Shown one piece after another: positions 17,098 to 25,838 of a stretch of DNA of 64,000 nucleotides. The position numbers and the translations under genes are program-made. The number at the start of each line of letters is the position of its first letter. Position 1 is the stretch's first letter. A model generated the notes under the pieces. That model was not told the DNA's origin. It saw nothing but the letters and a program-made list of their open reading frames with translations, and did not search any database. The DNA comes from Ohtaekwangia sp. (lineage in GTDB: Bacteria; Bacteroidota; Bacteroidia; Cytophagales; Cyclobacteriaceae): assembly GCA_021155195.1 (NCBI GenBank), contig JAJNPV010000042.1:744001-808000 (forward strand), in the 5' to 3' direction.

Positions 17098-17472
17098 ATG
17101 GCAGTATTAAAATGGATTGTAATCGCATCAGCAGTTTTGAATTTTGGCTTTATGACTTTTGATGGGACAAGGGGACTAACTATTGGCGATTACGTACGAC
17201 CAAGATCGGGTGAGTTCGCAGGCCAACTTGGGCCTTGGACTAAAATTGTAAAATCTGTTGGCATCGATCCTGAATCTACACTCATGAAAGTGATTTTTTT
17301 AATATGGGGATTATTTGGTCTAACTATTACGGTTTGCTTCTTCATGAATCTTGATTGGTCATGGAAAGCGATGCTATTTATCAATATTTGCACACTCTGG
17401 TACCTAGTTCCAGGGACTGGATTAAGCGCTTTACAAATTGTTCTACTTATTCTGAGAAGATTTGCAAAATGA
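17098..17472 (+). CDS. Small hypothetical membrane protein
   Basis: A 124-aa protein with about four hydrophobic stretches (residues 5-20, 64-82, 88-103 and 105-119) and a polar loop between the first two (GDYVRPRSGEFAGQLGPW). I do not recognise a family. Start is ATG at 17098, 60 bp after the response regulator gene. Its stop overlaps the ATG of the decayed GNAT gene by 4 bp, so the two were probably translationally coupled. It may be a target of the LytTR pair upstream, by position only. Confidence 0.75.
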   Translation: MAVLKWIVIASAVLNFGFMTFDGTRGLTIGDYVRPRSGEFAGQLGPWTKIVKSVGIDPESTLMKVIFLIWGLFGLTITVCFFMNLDWSWKAMLFINICTLWYLVPGTGLSALQIVLLILRRFAK

Positions 17473-17955
17473 GAATAATGGAAGACATGGCCGGCCAAAC
17501 AAATATTCGAGAAGCAACGATGACACGAGAAGCAACGATGACAGATATAGTAGCGCTAACCGAATTGATCAATGAATTAGCTATATCACTACGTTAGAGG
17601 AAATGAACGATAGACTTATCAATATTCAAAAACACGAAGACCATAAAACGTATGTTGCATCAGTCGGCACTCACGTTGTCGGCTTTGCCGGTGTAAGAAA
17701 AAATTACTCTTATGAACAAAGTGGAATTTATGTGCGCATATTAGCGCTTATCGTAAAGAGCGGTTTAGAAAAAATGGAATTGGTTGTCAGTTAATGGAAG
17801 TAGTTGAAAACTGGGTACAATAAATCGGAGCCGACAGAGTTTTACTTAATTGCGGGAATAGGGAAGAAAGAAAAGTTGCTCATCAATTCTATGGAGGCAT
17901 TGGTTATCAAATTAAATCTTCAGGCTTCGTTAAAAAGTTAGTAAGACATTTATGA
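17469..17955 (+). pseudogene. Decayed GNAT-family acetyltransferase
   Basis: Reading three frames in order gives a normal GNAT protein. It begins NIREATMTDIVALTELINEL (from ATG 17469). A one-base loss near 17580 leads to TTLEEMNDRLINIQKHEDHK, then YVASVGTHVVGFAGVRKNYS. A shift near 17760 leads to RFRKNGIGCQLMEVVENWVQ, an in-frame TAA follows, then IGADRVLLNCGNREERKVAH ending at TGA 17953-17955. The RKNGIGCQLM loop is the acetyl-CoA site. At least two frameshifts and one stop make it non-functional. Its end overlaps the start of the Crp/Fnr gene. Confidence 0.85.
17508..17543. repeat. 18-bp tandem duplication inside GNAT pseudogene
   Basis: CGAGAAGCAACGATGACA occurs twice in direct succession (17508-17525 and 17526-17543), repeating REATMT in the protein. 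The copies are identical, so the duplication is recent or the sequence error-prone here. Confidence 0.95.
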
Positions 17956-18557
17956 TTGAAATAAGTAATAAATCATATTCTGCAGCGATGAATTTTAATA
18001 ACTTTCATTGTTCGCTACGAATTCTGGGAAGGTTCTCAGACGTAGAACTAAAGAAGATTGAAAGTTATGTGAAGGTTATCTCCCTGAACAAAGGTGCATT
18101 CTTACTTAGGGAGGGCCATATCTGTCAATCTATTCATTTTGTTGAGAAGGGGAGTCTTCGACACTATCACATTGACGAATCAGGTCTTGACACTACGCTG
18201 AATCTTTTCATAGAGACTGATTGGGCTTTTGATTATCAAGGGTTCCTCTCTCAAGAGCCCATTACGTCTTGTTTACAAGCGTCGGAAGACTGTTTGCTGC
18301 TAGAATTAAATTTGTATGATCTTCACAAATTAATAAAGGAATCGGACTCTTTTTTTCAAATCATGAGAGTACTGAAAATGAAAGTGGAAACGCAAATAAC
18401 CGATCATCTCAAACAATCATCAAGGGATAAATATCTTAACCTAATTAGTAAGAAGCCGCAGGTCATTGAGAAGTTTCAACTGAAGCACATTGCATCCTAT
18501 TTGGGAATAACTCCAGAAACCCTAAGCCGGGTGCGACAGAATTTCCCGCAGAATTGA
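17952..18557 (+). CDS. Crp/Fnr-family transcriptional regulator
   Basis: A 201-aa protein with a cyclic-nucleotide-binding-like beta barrel (about residues 25-125; GAFLLREGHICQSIHFVEKG) and a short C-terminal winged helix (about 150-200; FQLKHIASYLGITPETLSRVRQ). The LSRVR recognition helix is typical of Bacteroidota Crp/Fnr proteins. Residues for cAMP binding are not convincing, and there is no FNR-type cysteine cluster. ATG at 17952 overlaps the stop of the GNAT remnant; ATG at 17988 is an alternative. The gene for a membrane protein follows 55 bp downstream and may be its target. Confidence 0.88.
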   Translation: MIEISNKSYSAAMNFNNFHCSLRILGRFSDVELKKIESYVKVISLNKGAFLLREGHICQSIHFVEKGSLRHYHIDESGLDTTLNLFIETDWAFDYQGFLSQEPITSCLQASEDCLLLELNLYDLHKLIKESDSFFQIMRVLKMKVETQITDHLKQSSRDKYLNLISKKPQVIEKFQLKHIASYLGITPETLSRVRQNFPQN

Positions 18558-18612
18558 TTTAGATCAAGTACCTATTTTAGATCATGTTGTAGGTTTGAAA
18601 AAACTTACAAAC

Positions 18613-19278
18613 ATGAAGACAACTCCCAAATTGGCCGGACAAATGTTGCTTGTCGGATCGGCTTGCTTACTATTGACCATGATATTTCACCCGCCAGGGG
18701 GAAACATTGAGCATCTCATTAAAGCCTCGGGTCAAATTATTGCTAGCCATAGCGTTGCGCTAATCGCTGTTCCCTTCTTTATAGCAGGTTTTTTCGGATT
18801 CTCCCAAGTATGGAAAGGCACTTCGGAATTACCAACACTAGCTTTTTTTGCAATGCTAGTCGCACAATTGGCGGGTATGATTGCGGCAGCAATTAATGGC
18901 CTTGCGCTGCCCATTTTTGTAACCAATCTTACAAGTGCCAACTTTCAAAATGAAACCGTTAATTTGGTGGTAAGAAATATGTTGGCATTGAATCAGGCCT
19001 TTGACTTAATCTTGTATGGAGGTTGTTGTCTAGCTATTCTCTTTTGGTCAATTTCGATTGTGCGATTCAAAACGATTTCTTCGTTGGTGGGTTATTTTGG
19101 TATGGTGATGTCCATTCCGACCTTGATTGCAATAGTGATTGATTCTGTGGATATCAACCTTCATACATTTCGGTTATTCATGTCGGGTTATGTAGTATGG
19201 ACAATTTGGGTGGCCGTATTATTATTAAGATTGAAGGAAAAAGACAGAACACCTGATGATCGGGAATCATTGTCGTAA
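18613..19278 (+). CDS. Hypothetical membrane protein, DUF4386-like
   Basis: A 221-aa protein with about six hydrophobic segments (about 12-28, 47-68, 76-100, 131-152, 159-180, 192-210). It has a similar size and topology to the DUF4386 proteins upstream, but lacks their T-A-x-N-I and LIKG signatures, so family membership is uncertain. TTG at 18595 is in frame; ATG at 18613 (MKTTPKLAGQM) is preferred. It follows the Crp/Fnr gene in the same direction and converges on the TonB receptor gene. Confidence 0.75.
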   Translation: MKTTPKLAGQMLLVGSACLLLTMIFHPPGGNIEHLIKASGQIIASHSVALIAVPFFIAGFFGFSQVWKGTSELPTLAFFAMLVAQLAGMIAAAINGLALPIFVTNLTSANFQNETVNLVVRNMLALNQAFDLILYGGCCLAILFWSISIVRFKTISSLVGYFGMVMSIPTLIAIVIDSVDINLHTFRLFMSGYVVWTIWVAVLLLRLKEKDRTPDDRESLS

Positions 19279-19652
19279 CATCGACTACCTATTTGGAAGA
19301 TCTCTTTTATTTGAGTTTGTAATCGTGCATGTAGTTATAGAAGGGATTGTAACGGGGGATCAGGTTCCCAACTTAATCTCCTCACGGAATTAAAAACATT
19401 GCATGATCTTGGGGGACTTAAACCTGTTAATCAACAAATCAACGGCCAATCCGAATATCATTAAATACAATAAACTAGTAAGAAATTGGTTCGATATTGG
19501 AATCTCCAGTCTACAGTCAAATTCAATCAAAATGCATCAAATTGTATGATTGATGCATTTCATCCAATCAATTTTGGTTTCATCTTTAAGGGATGATAGA
19601 ACTTAATTGAAGTTCAACAAGGTCTTACTATGGATTTTTTTCAACAACTCAA
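19279..19652. other. Convergent intergenic region without gene
   Basis: These 374 bp separate the convergent ends of the membrane-protein gene (+) and the TonB receptor (-). No plausible reading frame was seen. The only structure noticed is the hairpin at 19530-19560. Confidence 0.7.
19530..19560. terminator. Hairpin between convergent genes
   Basis: AAATGCATCAA (19530-19540) and TTGATGCATTT (19550-19560) form a perfect 11-bp stem with a 9-base loop. It lies between converging transcripts, which suggests termination in both directions, although no long T-run follows on either strand. Confidence 0.5.
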
Positions 19653-21892
19653 TCACCTCAAGATATAACCCACCTTAACGAAATAGGCTCTACCATCGGC
19701 CGGCAAAATACCCGGCCCTGGGTAACCGCCCGCCCTGCGGGTAAAATAATGCTTATTCGACAGGTTATTTATACCCGCTTTCAGAGATACTCCCGATTTG
19801 TGCTTATATCCAATAGTGGCATCTAAAATTGAATAGGAAGGTACTACACCATTTTGCGCATTTGCTGTTGGCTCTACTGTATTGTTTGCATCGGTAAACA
19901 CCTTGTCGGTATAACTATACTGAAGTGTTGTTTCTAAACCACGAAACGCATAGGTCACCCCGGCACGAAGAATATTTTCAGGCGCGTATTCTACTTTGTT
20001 ATTCTTGTAATTGGTTTCACTCAATGCATTACTTACTACTGTCACCACTTTTAAATTTTCATATCGTGCATCGTTATAGGCATACGAAGCAAACACACTC
20101 AACCCTCTTTGCTTAGCCGAACGGCCTAGCGCCTTTGTAATATTAAACTCACCAAAACTTCGGCACCTTTTGCATTGCTGCTCCCCACATTGGTGCGGTA
20201 ATTATAGAAAGAACCGTCCGTCCGTTGCTGCTTAATGGTTCCTATCCGGTTGTCATAATCAAGATGGAATACACTTACATCGAAGAGAAAGAAATTCTTT
20301 ATGTCCCCTCGATATCCCAAATCAATATTCAAGCCTTTTGCATCGGTAAGATTGGGATCAATGATGTCCGTTGTTGGTGGTGTTGTAAGATCAGCAAATT
20401 GTACGGGACGATAGGACTGGGTAGCATTGGCATACAACTTAGTTGTACCGGTAAGCAAATACTCCACACCAATTCCACCAATTACAAATCCGCGGGCACG
20501 TTCCTGATCTTGTAAATAAACGGGATTACCGTTGGCAATGCTGTTGTAGCCCGTTGCTTCAGCCTGTAGGTATTCATAACGAACACCCGGAATAATCAAT
20601 AACTTCTCTGTGATGCCAAAAAGATTTTCGACAAAAAACGCTGCATTTCTGCTCCTATAGTCAATGTCTCCTGTCCACGTACCGCCAACCAAACTGATGT
20701 CATAACCTGTGTCGGTAGTTCCCCGGCCACCTCTATAACGAAAAGTGCTTCCCGAATAAAGTCTCATGCCTGCACTAAGGTTATGCCCTTGTCCTCCGAC
20801 CTGATAACTGAGGAGATATCTGGCCTCCAATCCATAATTGCGATAATTATCGGTGTCTACCGTGCGATTACTATACTCACCAGTGGATGGGTTGATTGCG
20901 TCAGCTACAGTAATTCCGCCAGAGGGGAAATAGCCAACACTATTCCTGTCACCAAGAATATTGAAGAGCTTCATGTTGACCCGTTGGTTAGCTCTGATTT
21001 TGTAATCGGCACTTAGGGCTACTGTCTGCCATGTAAGATCAAACCAATTTCTGCTTCTTACACTTTGTTGTGGGTTGATATCGAATTGAGCATCTGTAAG
21101 GCCCCCGGGTTGTTGACTATTTGAATGCCAGCGGGTAAACTCTGTTGTGATTGAAAACTTATCGTTAACGTGATAGGTGAAAGTCCCAGAGCCGGTGTTG
21201 CTCTTATACTGATTATTGTCGCGCCATCCATCAGCATTACGGTGATCGAAGAATGCATAGTAATTCAACTTTTTTGTCTTGCCACCAATAGCATTATAGG
21301 TGTTGAACAATCCAAAACTTCCTGCGGTTTGAAAAGTTTCTAATTGAAATGGCTTCGTAAACTCACTTCCGTTCTTCAGGATATAATTAACCATACCCCC
21401 GATTTGTGGTCCGTATTGTAAGGCACCATGGCCGCGCACGAATTCAATTCTTTGAACGGATTGTAACTGCGGATTATAGTATGCCTCGGGATAACCGTAT
21501 GGATCAGCGGCAATGTCATATCCGTTTTGTCTGACGTTGAATTCCCATGAGCGATTGGGACTCAAACCGCGGGTAGCGATGTTGATCTGAAGACCGCTGC
21601 TCTCACTCTCCCAAATAAAAATGCCCGGCACCTTGGCCATCACCTGGCGCATGGTATTCGTAACTACGTTGCCCTGCACTTTGTCCAAAACTATAAGTGA
21701 GCTTTTCTTTCCGGCATAGATATTCGTGCCTACAATTTCGGGCAGTTGGTGAATATCCGACTTGCTTCCACGACCAACCACAGTGAGTTCGGGTAGAATT
21801 CTGGTTTTCAAGGTATCCGACTCCCGGGAGTCTTGTGCATGGGCGATTGTTGCAAGCGCGACAAAAAAGGTCAAAATAGCTGAATATTTCAT
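19653..21892 (-). pseudogene. FecA-like TonB-dependent receptor interrupted by one frameshift
   Basis: An outer-membrane siderophore-type receptor of about 745 aa if repaired. ATG at 21892 starts a signal peptide (FFVALATIAHAQ), then the plug (about 50-165, ATRGLSPNRSWEFNVRQNGY, VQRIEFVRGHGALQYGPQIGG). The barrel follows, and the end LKAGINNLSNKHYFTRRAGG with a terminal YFVKVGYILR is normal for the family. The first frame ends at TAG 20126 after EVLVSLILQRR; in the next frame it continues EFNITKALGRSAKQRGLSVF. One missing G near 20152 (GTTTTGGTGAG) restores continuity. So it is either a very recent inactivation, a phase-variable site, or a sequencing error. It is transcribed in the same direction as the haem operon, 110 bp downstream of hemJ. 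Confidence 0.88.
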
Positions 21893-21914
21893 GGTTATTT
21901 AGAATCGTTATAAA

Positions 21915-21946
21915 CAAATGTATATAATTTAGAATAATTCTAAATT
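21915..21946 (-). promoter_or_regulatory. Promoter with 10-1-10 palindromic operator
   Basis: AATTTAGAAT and ATTCTAAATT (21926-21935 and 21937-21946) form a perfect palindrome around one central base. The core TTAGAAT-A-ATTCTAA has the 7-1-7 form used by Fur-family repressors (Fur, PerR, Zur). Three bases downstream on the minus strand, TACATTTG (21915-21922) matches the Bacteroidota -7 box TAnnTTTG. The operator would therefore cover the promoter spacer and block the receptor gene, whose ATG is 22 bp further on. Metal- or iron-responsive control is inferred. Confidence 0.75.
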
Positions 21947-22002
21947 ACAGTAGAGTATTTTTTTTTGCTTTGAGCCTCGAGAGGCATGAAGAAAACATCG
22001 AC

Positions 22003-22557
22003 CTACTTGGCGCGTAAATACTTATAAAGCGTAATGCTAATTTTAAGTACAAGGAAGAGCACCAATAAAGCCGCTACACCCCAGACAAAACTTAACTCAT
22101 GTTTCACGACCACCAGGAATACAATCGCAAACAAAAAAAGAGTGGCCACCTCATTCCACATTCTAAGCTGCATGGATGTGTAGTTAAAGATGTTGGTTAT
22201 TTGTTTCTGATATATCAGGTGAATCGAAAGATGATACATCAATAACCCAACCACGAAGCCGATTTTGACCACTAACCAACTCGGGAGACTTCCATACAGT
22301 ACCGTCAGCCACGTTCCAAAGATCAGGGTAAGAATGCAGGACGGCCAGGTGATTCCAAACCATAACCTTCTGATCATGATCTTAAATTGGCTTTGCAATA
22401 TTTCACGTTCCTGTTCAGGTTTATCCTGCGCCTCTCGGTTATAGATAAAAAGCCTGACGATATAAAACAGTCCTGCAAACCAGGTAACAACAAAGATGAT
22501 ATGAAAGGCTTTGATGTAAGCAAACATCTTAATATGGTCAGAAAAAAACAGGCTCAT
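22003..22557 (-). CDS. hemJ: Protoporphyrinogen IX oxidase HemJ (CopD-like membrane protein)
   Basis: A 184-aa inner-membrane protein with five hydrophobic helices. The HemJ signature is clear: AYIKAFHIIFVVTWFAGLFY (first helix with the conserved histidine) and VVKIGFVVGLLMYHLSIH (conserved lysine after the second pair). HemJ oxidises protoporphyrinogen IX to protoporphyrin IX and replaces HemG/HemY in many bacteria; no HemG or HemY gene is in the window. The start overlaps hemH by 20 bp if ATG 22557 is used; ATG 22527 (MFAYIKAF) just downstream is an alternative. It is the last gene of the haem operon. Confidence 0.85.
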   Translation of the reverse strand: MSLFFSDHIKMFAYIKAFHIIFVVTWFAGLFYIVRLFIYNREAQDKPEQEREILQSQFKIMIRRLWFGITWPSCILTLIFGTWLTVLYGSLPSWLVVKIGFVVGLLMYHLSIHLIYQKQITNIFNYTSMQLRMWNEVATLFLFAIVFLVVVKHELSFVWGVAALLVLFLVLKISITLYKYLRAK

Positions 22558-23575
22558 TCAACTGAGCATTTATCAAGGTTGTTAATGTTTGAATCCAGTC
22601 ATCGCGGTCATTCAGGCATGGGATTACGGAATAACATTCTCCTCCAGCCTTCATAAAATCTTCATGACCTTCCTGTTGAATTTCTTCCAATGTCTCAAGA
22701 CAATCACTCACAAAGGCCGGACATACAATGAGCAACTTCTTAATCCCCTGTTTAGGAAATTTTTTTAATTGCTCGACTGTATAGGGTTGCAACCACGCAT
22801 CAGCACCCAACCGGGATTGAAATGAAAAGCTGAACTTCCCGCTCGCTAAACCCAATTTTTCGGCTACCTGATTGGTAGTCGTAATTATCTGATGTCGGTA
22901 ACATACTTCGTGTGCCTTCGAGGCAACAGCACAACATTCCTCACTGGTAAAGCAATGTGATTTTGTGCAGTCTGTTTTCAACACATGACGTTTGGGAATA
23001 CCGTGATAGCTAAACAGCAAGTGATCGAATTCCTCATCCAGATGTGGTCTGATGCTGATTACCAACGAATCTATGTATTGCGGATGATTAAAGAAGGGGG
23101 GAACTACTTTCAACTGAAAGGGATAGTTTCGTTGCCGATACGTTTCCTTTACATGCTCCACCGCGGTCTCATAACTGCTCATGGCATAATGCGGATAAAG
23201 CGGCACCAGTACTACTTCCTTTAAATCCGGATTCTCACGGGCCAACTTATCAAGAGCAAACGATGGCGTGGGATTAGCATAGCGCATGCATAACTCAACC
23301 GGCAATTGAATCGCGTCTTTTAATTTTTGCTGCACCTGCCTAGAGATGTGGATCAGGGGCGAGCCGTTTTCTGTCCAGATGGTTTTGTACTTGCCAGCGC
23401 TCTTAGGTGCACGAAATGGAACGATAACACCTTTTACTAATAATAGACGACCCATATAGGGAAGGTCAATTACTCGCTCGTCCATCAAAAACTCTGCGAG
23501 ATAATTGCGAACATCTTTCACCTGATAAGAATCGGGTGAGCCGAGGTTTGCCAAGAGAACTGCTTGTGTTGCCAT
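22538..23575 (-). CDS. hemH: Ferrochelatase
   Basis: A 345-aa protein that inserts Fe2+ into protoporphyrin IX, the last step to protohaem. Family features are AVLLANLGSPDS at the start, the catalytic histidine in LFSYHGIPKRH (about residue 188), and FSFSFQSRLGADAWLQPYT (about 247-265). Cysteines occur as DC-x4-HC-x4-ECC after the histidine, a pattern possibly linked to a cluster or metal but not proven here. Only one base separates it from hemL. Length is normal for Bacteroidota ferrochelatases. Confidence 0.95.
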   Translation of the reverse strand: MATQAVLLANLGSPDSYQVKDVRNYLAEFLMDERVIDLPYMGRLLLVKGVIVPFRAPKSAGKYKTIWTENGSPLIHISRQVQQKLKDAIQLPVELCMRYANPTPSFALDKLARENPDLKEVVLVPLYPHYAMSSYETAVEHVKETYRQRNYPFQLKVVPPFFNHPQYIDSLVISIRPHLDEEFDHLLFSYHGIPKRHVLKTDCTKSHCFTSEECCAVASKAHEVCYRHQIITTTNQVAEKLGLASGKFSFSFQSRLGADAWLQPYTVEQLKKFPKQGIKKLLIVCPAFVSDCLETLEEIQQEGHEDFMKAGGECYSVIPCLNDRDDWIQTLTTLINAQLNEPVFF

Positions 23576-23576
23576 T

Positions 23577-24854
23577 TCAGTTAAATTTCTTTACAGCTTC
23601 TATCGTAGCAGCCACCTCAACGTCAGTAATCGCTGAGCTGACGAACCAACTTTCATAGGCGGAGGGCGGCAAATACACACCCTGCTGTAGCAGATGGTGG
23701 AAGAAGCGATTGAACAGCCCGATATCGCACTGCTTGGCAGATTCAAAATCAACAACTGCGTGTTTGCCAAAGTGAACACTCATCATACTTCCCAAAATAT
23801 TCACGGTATGATCAATTCCTCTCTTATTTAATTCCCTTGAAATACCACCTGCCAGTTGCCCCGTGGTTTGCTCTAGTTTTTGATAGACGGATGGATTGTT
23901 TCTCAACTCCTGTAAAAGTGTATAACCAGCAATCATGGCAATTGGATTTCCACTCAGTGTACCTGCCTGATAGACATTGCCCAGCGGGGCAACGTGTTGC
24001 ATGATTTCTTTTCTGCCACCAAAGGCTCCCACCGGCAAACCACCGCCAATAATTTTTCCAAATGTTACCAAGTCGGCTTTGATGTTGTATAACTCTTGCG
24101 CTCCACCTGGTGCCAGCCGAAAGCCGGTCATCACTTCATCGAAGATCAACACGATACCATGCTGATCGCACAATGAGCGCAACCCTTCCAGGTATCCGGC
24201 TTGTGGCAGAATGCAACCCATATTGCCAGCGACCGGTTCGATGATGATTGCGGCAATCTGATCCGGGTATTGGGCAATCAATTCCTTTACCGCACTTAAA
24301 TTATTGTATGGAGCTGTGAGGGTATCCTGTGACACACCTGTAGAGACACCAGGAACGGACTGAATGTTTAGTGTAGCCATCCCGCTTCCTGCTTTTACAA
24401 GAAATGAATCAGCATGACCGTGATAACAACCTTCGAACTTGATAAACTTATTCCTTCCGGTATAACCGCGGGCCAGTCTGAGTGCACTCATACAAGCCTC
24501 CGTGCCACTGCTCACCATGCGAATGAGATCCACATTGGGAACCATTGATTTAATGAGTTCAGCCATTTCAATTTCTAACTCCGTTGGAGCACCAAACGAA
24601 GTGGAGTCAGCAGCGTGTTGTCGAATGGCTTCCACCACAGGCTCATAGGCATGGCCCAACACCATCGGGCCCCAGGAATTAATGTAATCGATATAGCGGT
24701 TGCTATCCTCATCATACAGATAAGCACCCTTGGCCCGCTTGATAAATACAGGTGTTCCCCCAACGCTTTTAAATGCCCGCACCGGAGAGTTTACTCCACC
24801 GGGAATGTGTTGCTGCGCACGTTCAAATAAACTTTCACTCCGTGATCGATTCAT
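23577..24854 (-). CDS. hemL: Glutamate-1-semialdehyde 2,1-aminomutase
   Basis: A 425-aa PLP-dependent class-III aminotransferase-fold enzyme converting glutamate-1-semialdehyde to 5-aminolaevulinate. Motifs: HIPGGVNSPVRAFKSVGG near the N-terminus, VSSGTEACMSALRLARG (phosphate cup), FDEVMTGFR (PLP-ring aspartate), and TFGKIIGGGLPVGAFGG with the Schiff-base lysine (about residue 264). GTLSGNPIAM follows as expected. It sits 6 bp after hemB. With HemA it shows that this organism uses the C5 (glutamyl-tRNA) route to haem. Confidence 0.96.
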   Translation of the reverse strand: MNRSRSESLFERAQQHIPGGVNSPVRAFKSVGGTPVFIKRAKGAYLYDEDSNRYIDYINSWGPMVLGHAYEPVVEAIRQHAADSTSFGAPTELEIEMAELIKSMVPNVDLIRMVSSGTEACMSALRLARGYTGRNKFIKFEGCYHGHADSFLVKAGSGMATLNIQSVPGVSTGVSQDTLTAPYNNLSAVKELIAQYPDQIAAIIIEPVAGNMGCILPQAGYLEGLRSLCDQHGIVLIFDEVMTGFRLAPGGAQELYNIKADLVTFGKIIGGGLPVGAFGGRKEIMQHVAPLGNVYQAGTLSGNPIAMIAGYTLLQELRNNPSVYQKLEQTTGQLAGGISRELNKRGIDHTVNILGSMMSVHFGKHAVVDFESAKQCDIGLFNRFFHHLLQQGVYLPPSAYESWFVSSAITDVEVAATIEAVKKFN

Positions 24855-24860
24855 CCTAAC

Positions 24861-25838
24861 TTATTTACTTCTTTGAATTAGTTCAACAGCCTGTTTGGCA
24901 AAATATGTTGCGATCAAATCCGCCCCGGCTCTCTTTATTCCTGTTAATACTTCGATGATTGCTTGTTCCTCATTCAGATATCCGGCTTTGGCCGCAGCTT
25001 TGATCATAGCATACTCGCCACTGACGTGATACGCGCTTACCGGAAGCGTTATCTCATTTTTTACTTCCCGAATAATATCCAGATAGGCGTGTGCAGGTTT
25101 CACCATGATAATATCAGCCCCTTCCTCCACATCCATGCGCACTTCCTTGATCGCCTCCAGCCGGTTGGCCGGATTCATCTGGTACGTTTTCTTATCACCG
25201 AAGCCGGGAGCACTATCAAGTGCATCGCGGAAGGGGCCATAAAAACAGGAAGCATATTTAGCTGCATAACTCATGATGCCTGTGTTATGAAAACCAGCCG
25301 CTTCCAGAGCATGACGAATAGCACTAATGCGACCATCCATCATATCGCTGGGGGCAACAAAGTCGGCACCGGCACTTGCATGGCTTACACTCATTTGCGC
25401 TAGCACCTCAACGGTTTTATCATTCACTATTTGCTGATTCTCTACAATGCCATCATGCCCAAACGATGAGTAAGGATCAAGCGCTACATCGGTCATCACC
25501 ACCATCTCAGGTAATGCAGCCTTTATCGCCTGCACACTACGCTGCATCAGACCATTTTCATTAAGAGCCTCTCTGCCGGTGTTGTCTTTTAGCTCGTCAG
25601 GCACTTTTATAAACAACAAGGCACAGTGCAAACCAAGTGCATAACATGATTTTAACTCTTCAACGGCCAGATCAAGCGAGTAGCGGTAATAACCGGGCAT
25701 GCTGACAATTTTATCGCGAACGTTTTTTCCTTCTGTGATAAATACGGGCAAAATAAAATCAGAAGGCTGCAAATAGGTTTCCTGAACCAGGCTTCGTACG
25801 GCAGGCGATTTTCTTAAAATCCGATTTCGTCTATTCAT
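24861..25838 (-). CDS. hemB: Delta-aminolaevulinic acid dehydratase (porphobilinogen synthase), Mg-type
   Basis: A 325-aa enzyme condensing two 5-aminolaevulinate molecules to porphobilinogen. The two active-site lysines lie in SYAAKYASCFYGPFRDA (about residue 198) and DIIMVKPAHAYLDI (about 250). The metal site reads TDVALDPYSSFGHDG instead of the cysteine-rich DVCLCEYTDHGHCG type, so this is a magnesium/potassium-type enzyme rather than a zinc one. The start overlaps the hemF stop by 4 bp. Confidence 0.96.
   Translation of the reverse strand: MNRRNRILRKSPAVRSLVQETYLQPSDFILPVFITEGKNVRDKIVSMPGYYRYSLDLAVEELKSCYALGLHCALLFIKVPDELKDNTGREALNENGLMQRSVQAIKAALPEMVVMTDVALDPYSSFGHDGIVENQQIVNDKTVEVLAQMSVSHASAGADFVAPSDMMDGRISAIRHALEAAGFHNTGIMSYAAKYASCFYGPFRDALDSAPGFGDKKTYQMNPANRLEAIKEVRMDVEEGADIIMVKPAHAYLDIIREVKNEITLPVSAYHVSGEYAMIKAAAKAGYLNEEQAIIEVLTGIKRAGADLIATYFAKQAVELIQRSK

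Noticed and set aside
19653..20102. A separate 149-aa protein downstream of the TonB receptor
   Set aside because: Its sequence is the normal C-terminal end of the receptor; it is the other side of a frameshift, not an independent gene.
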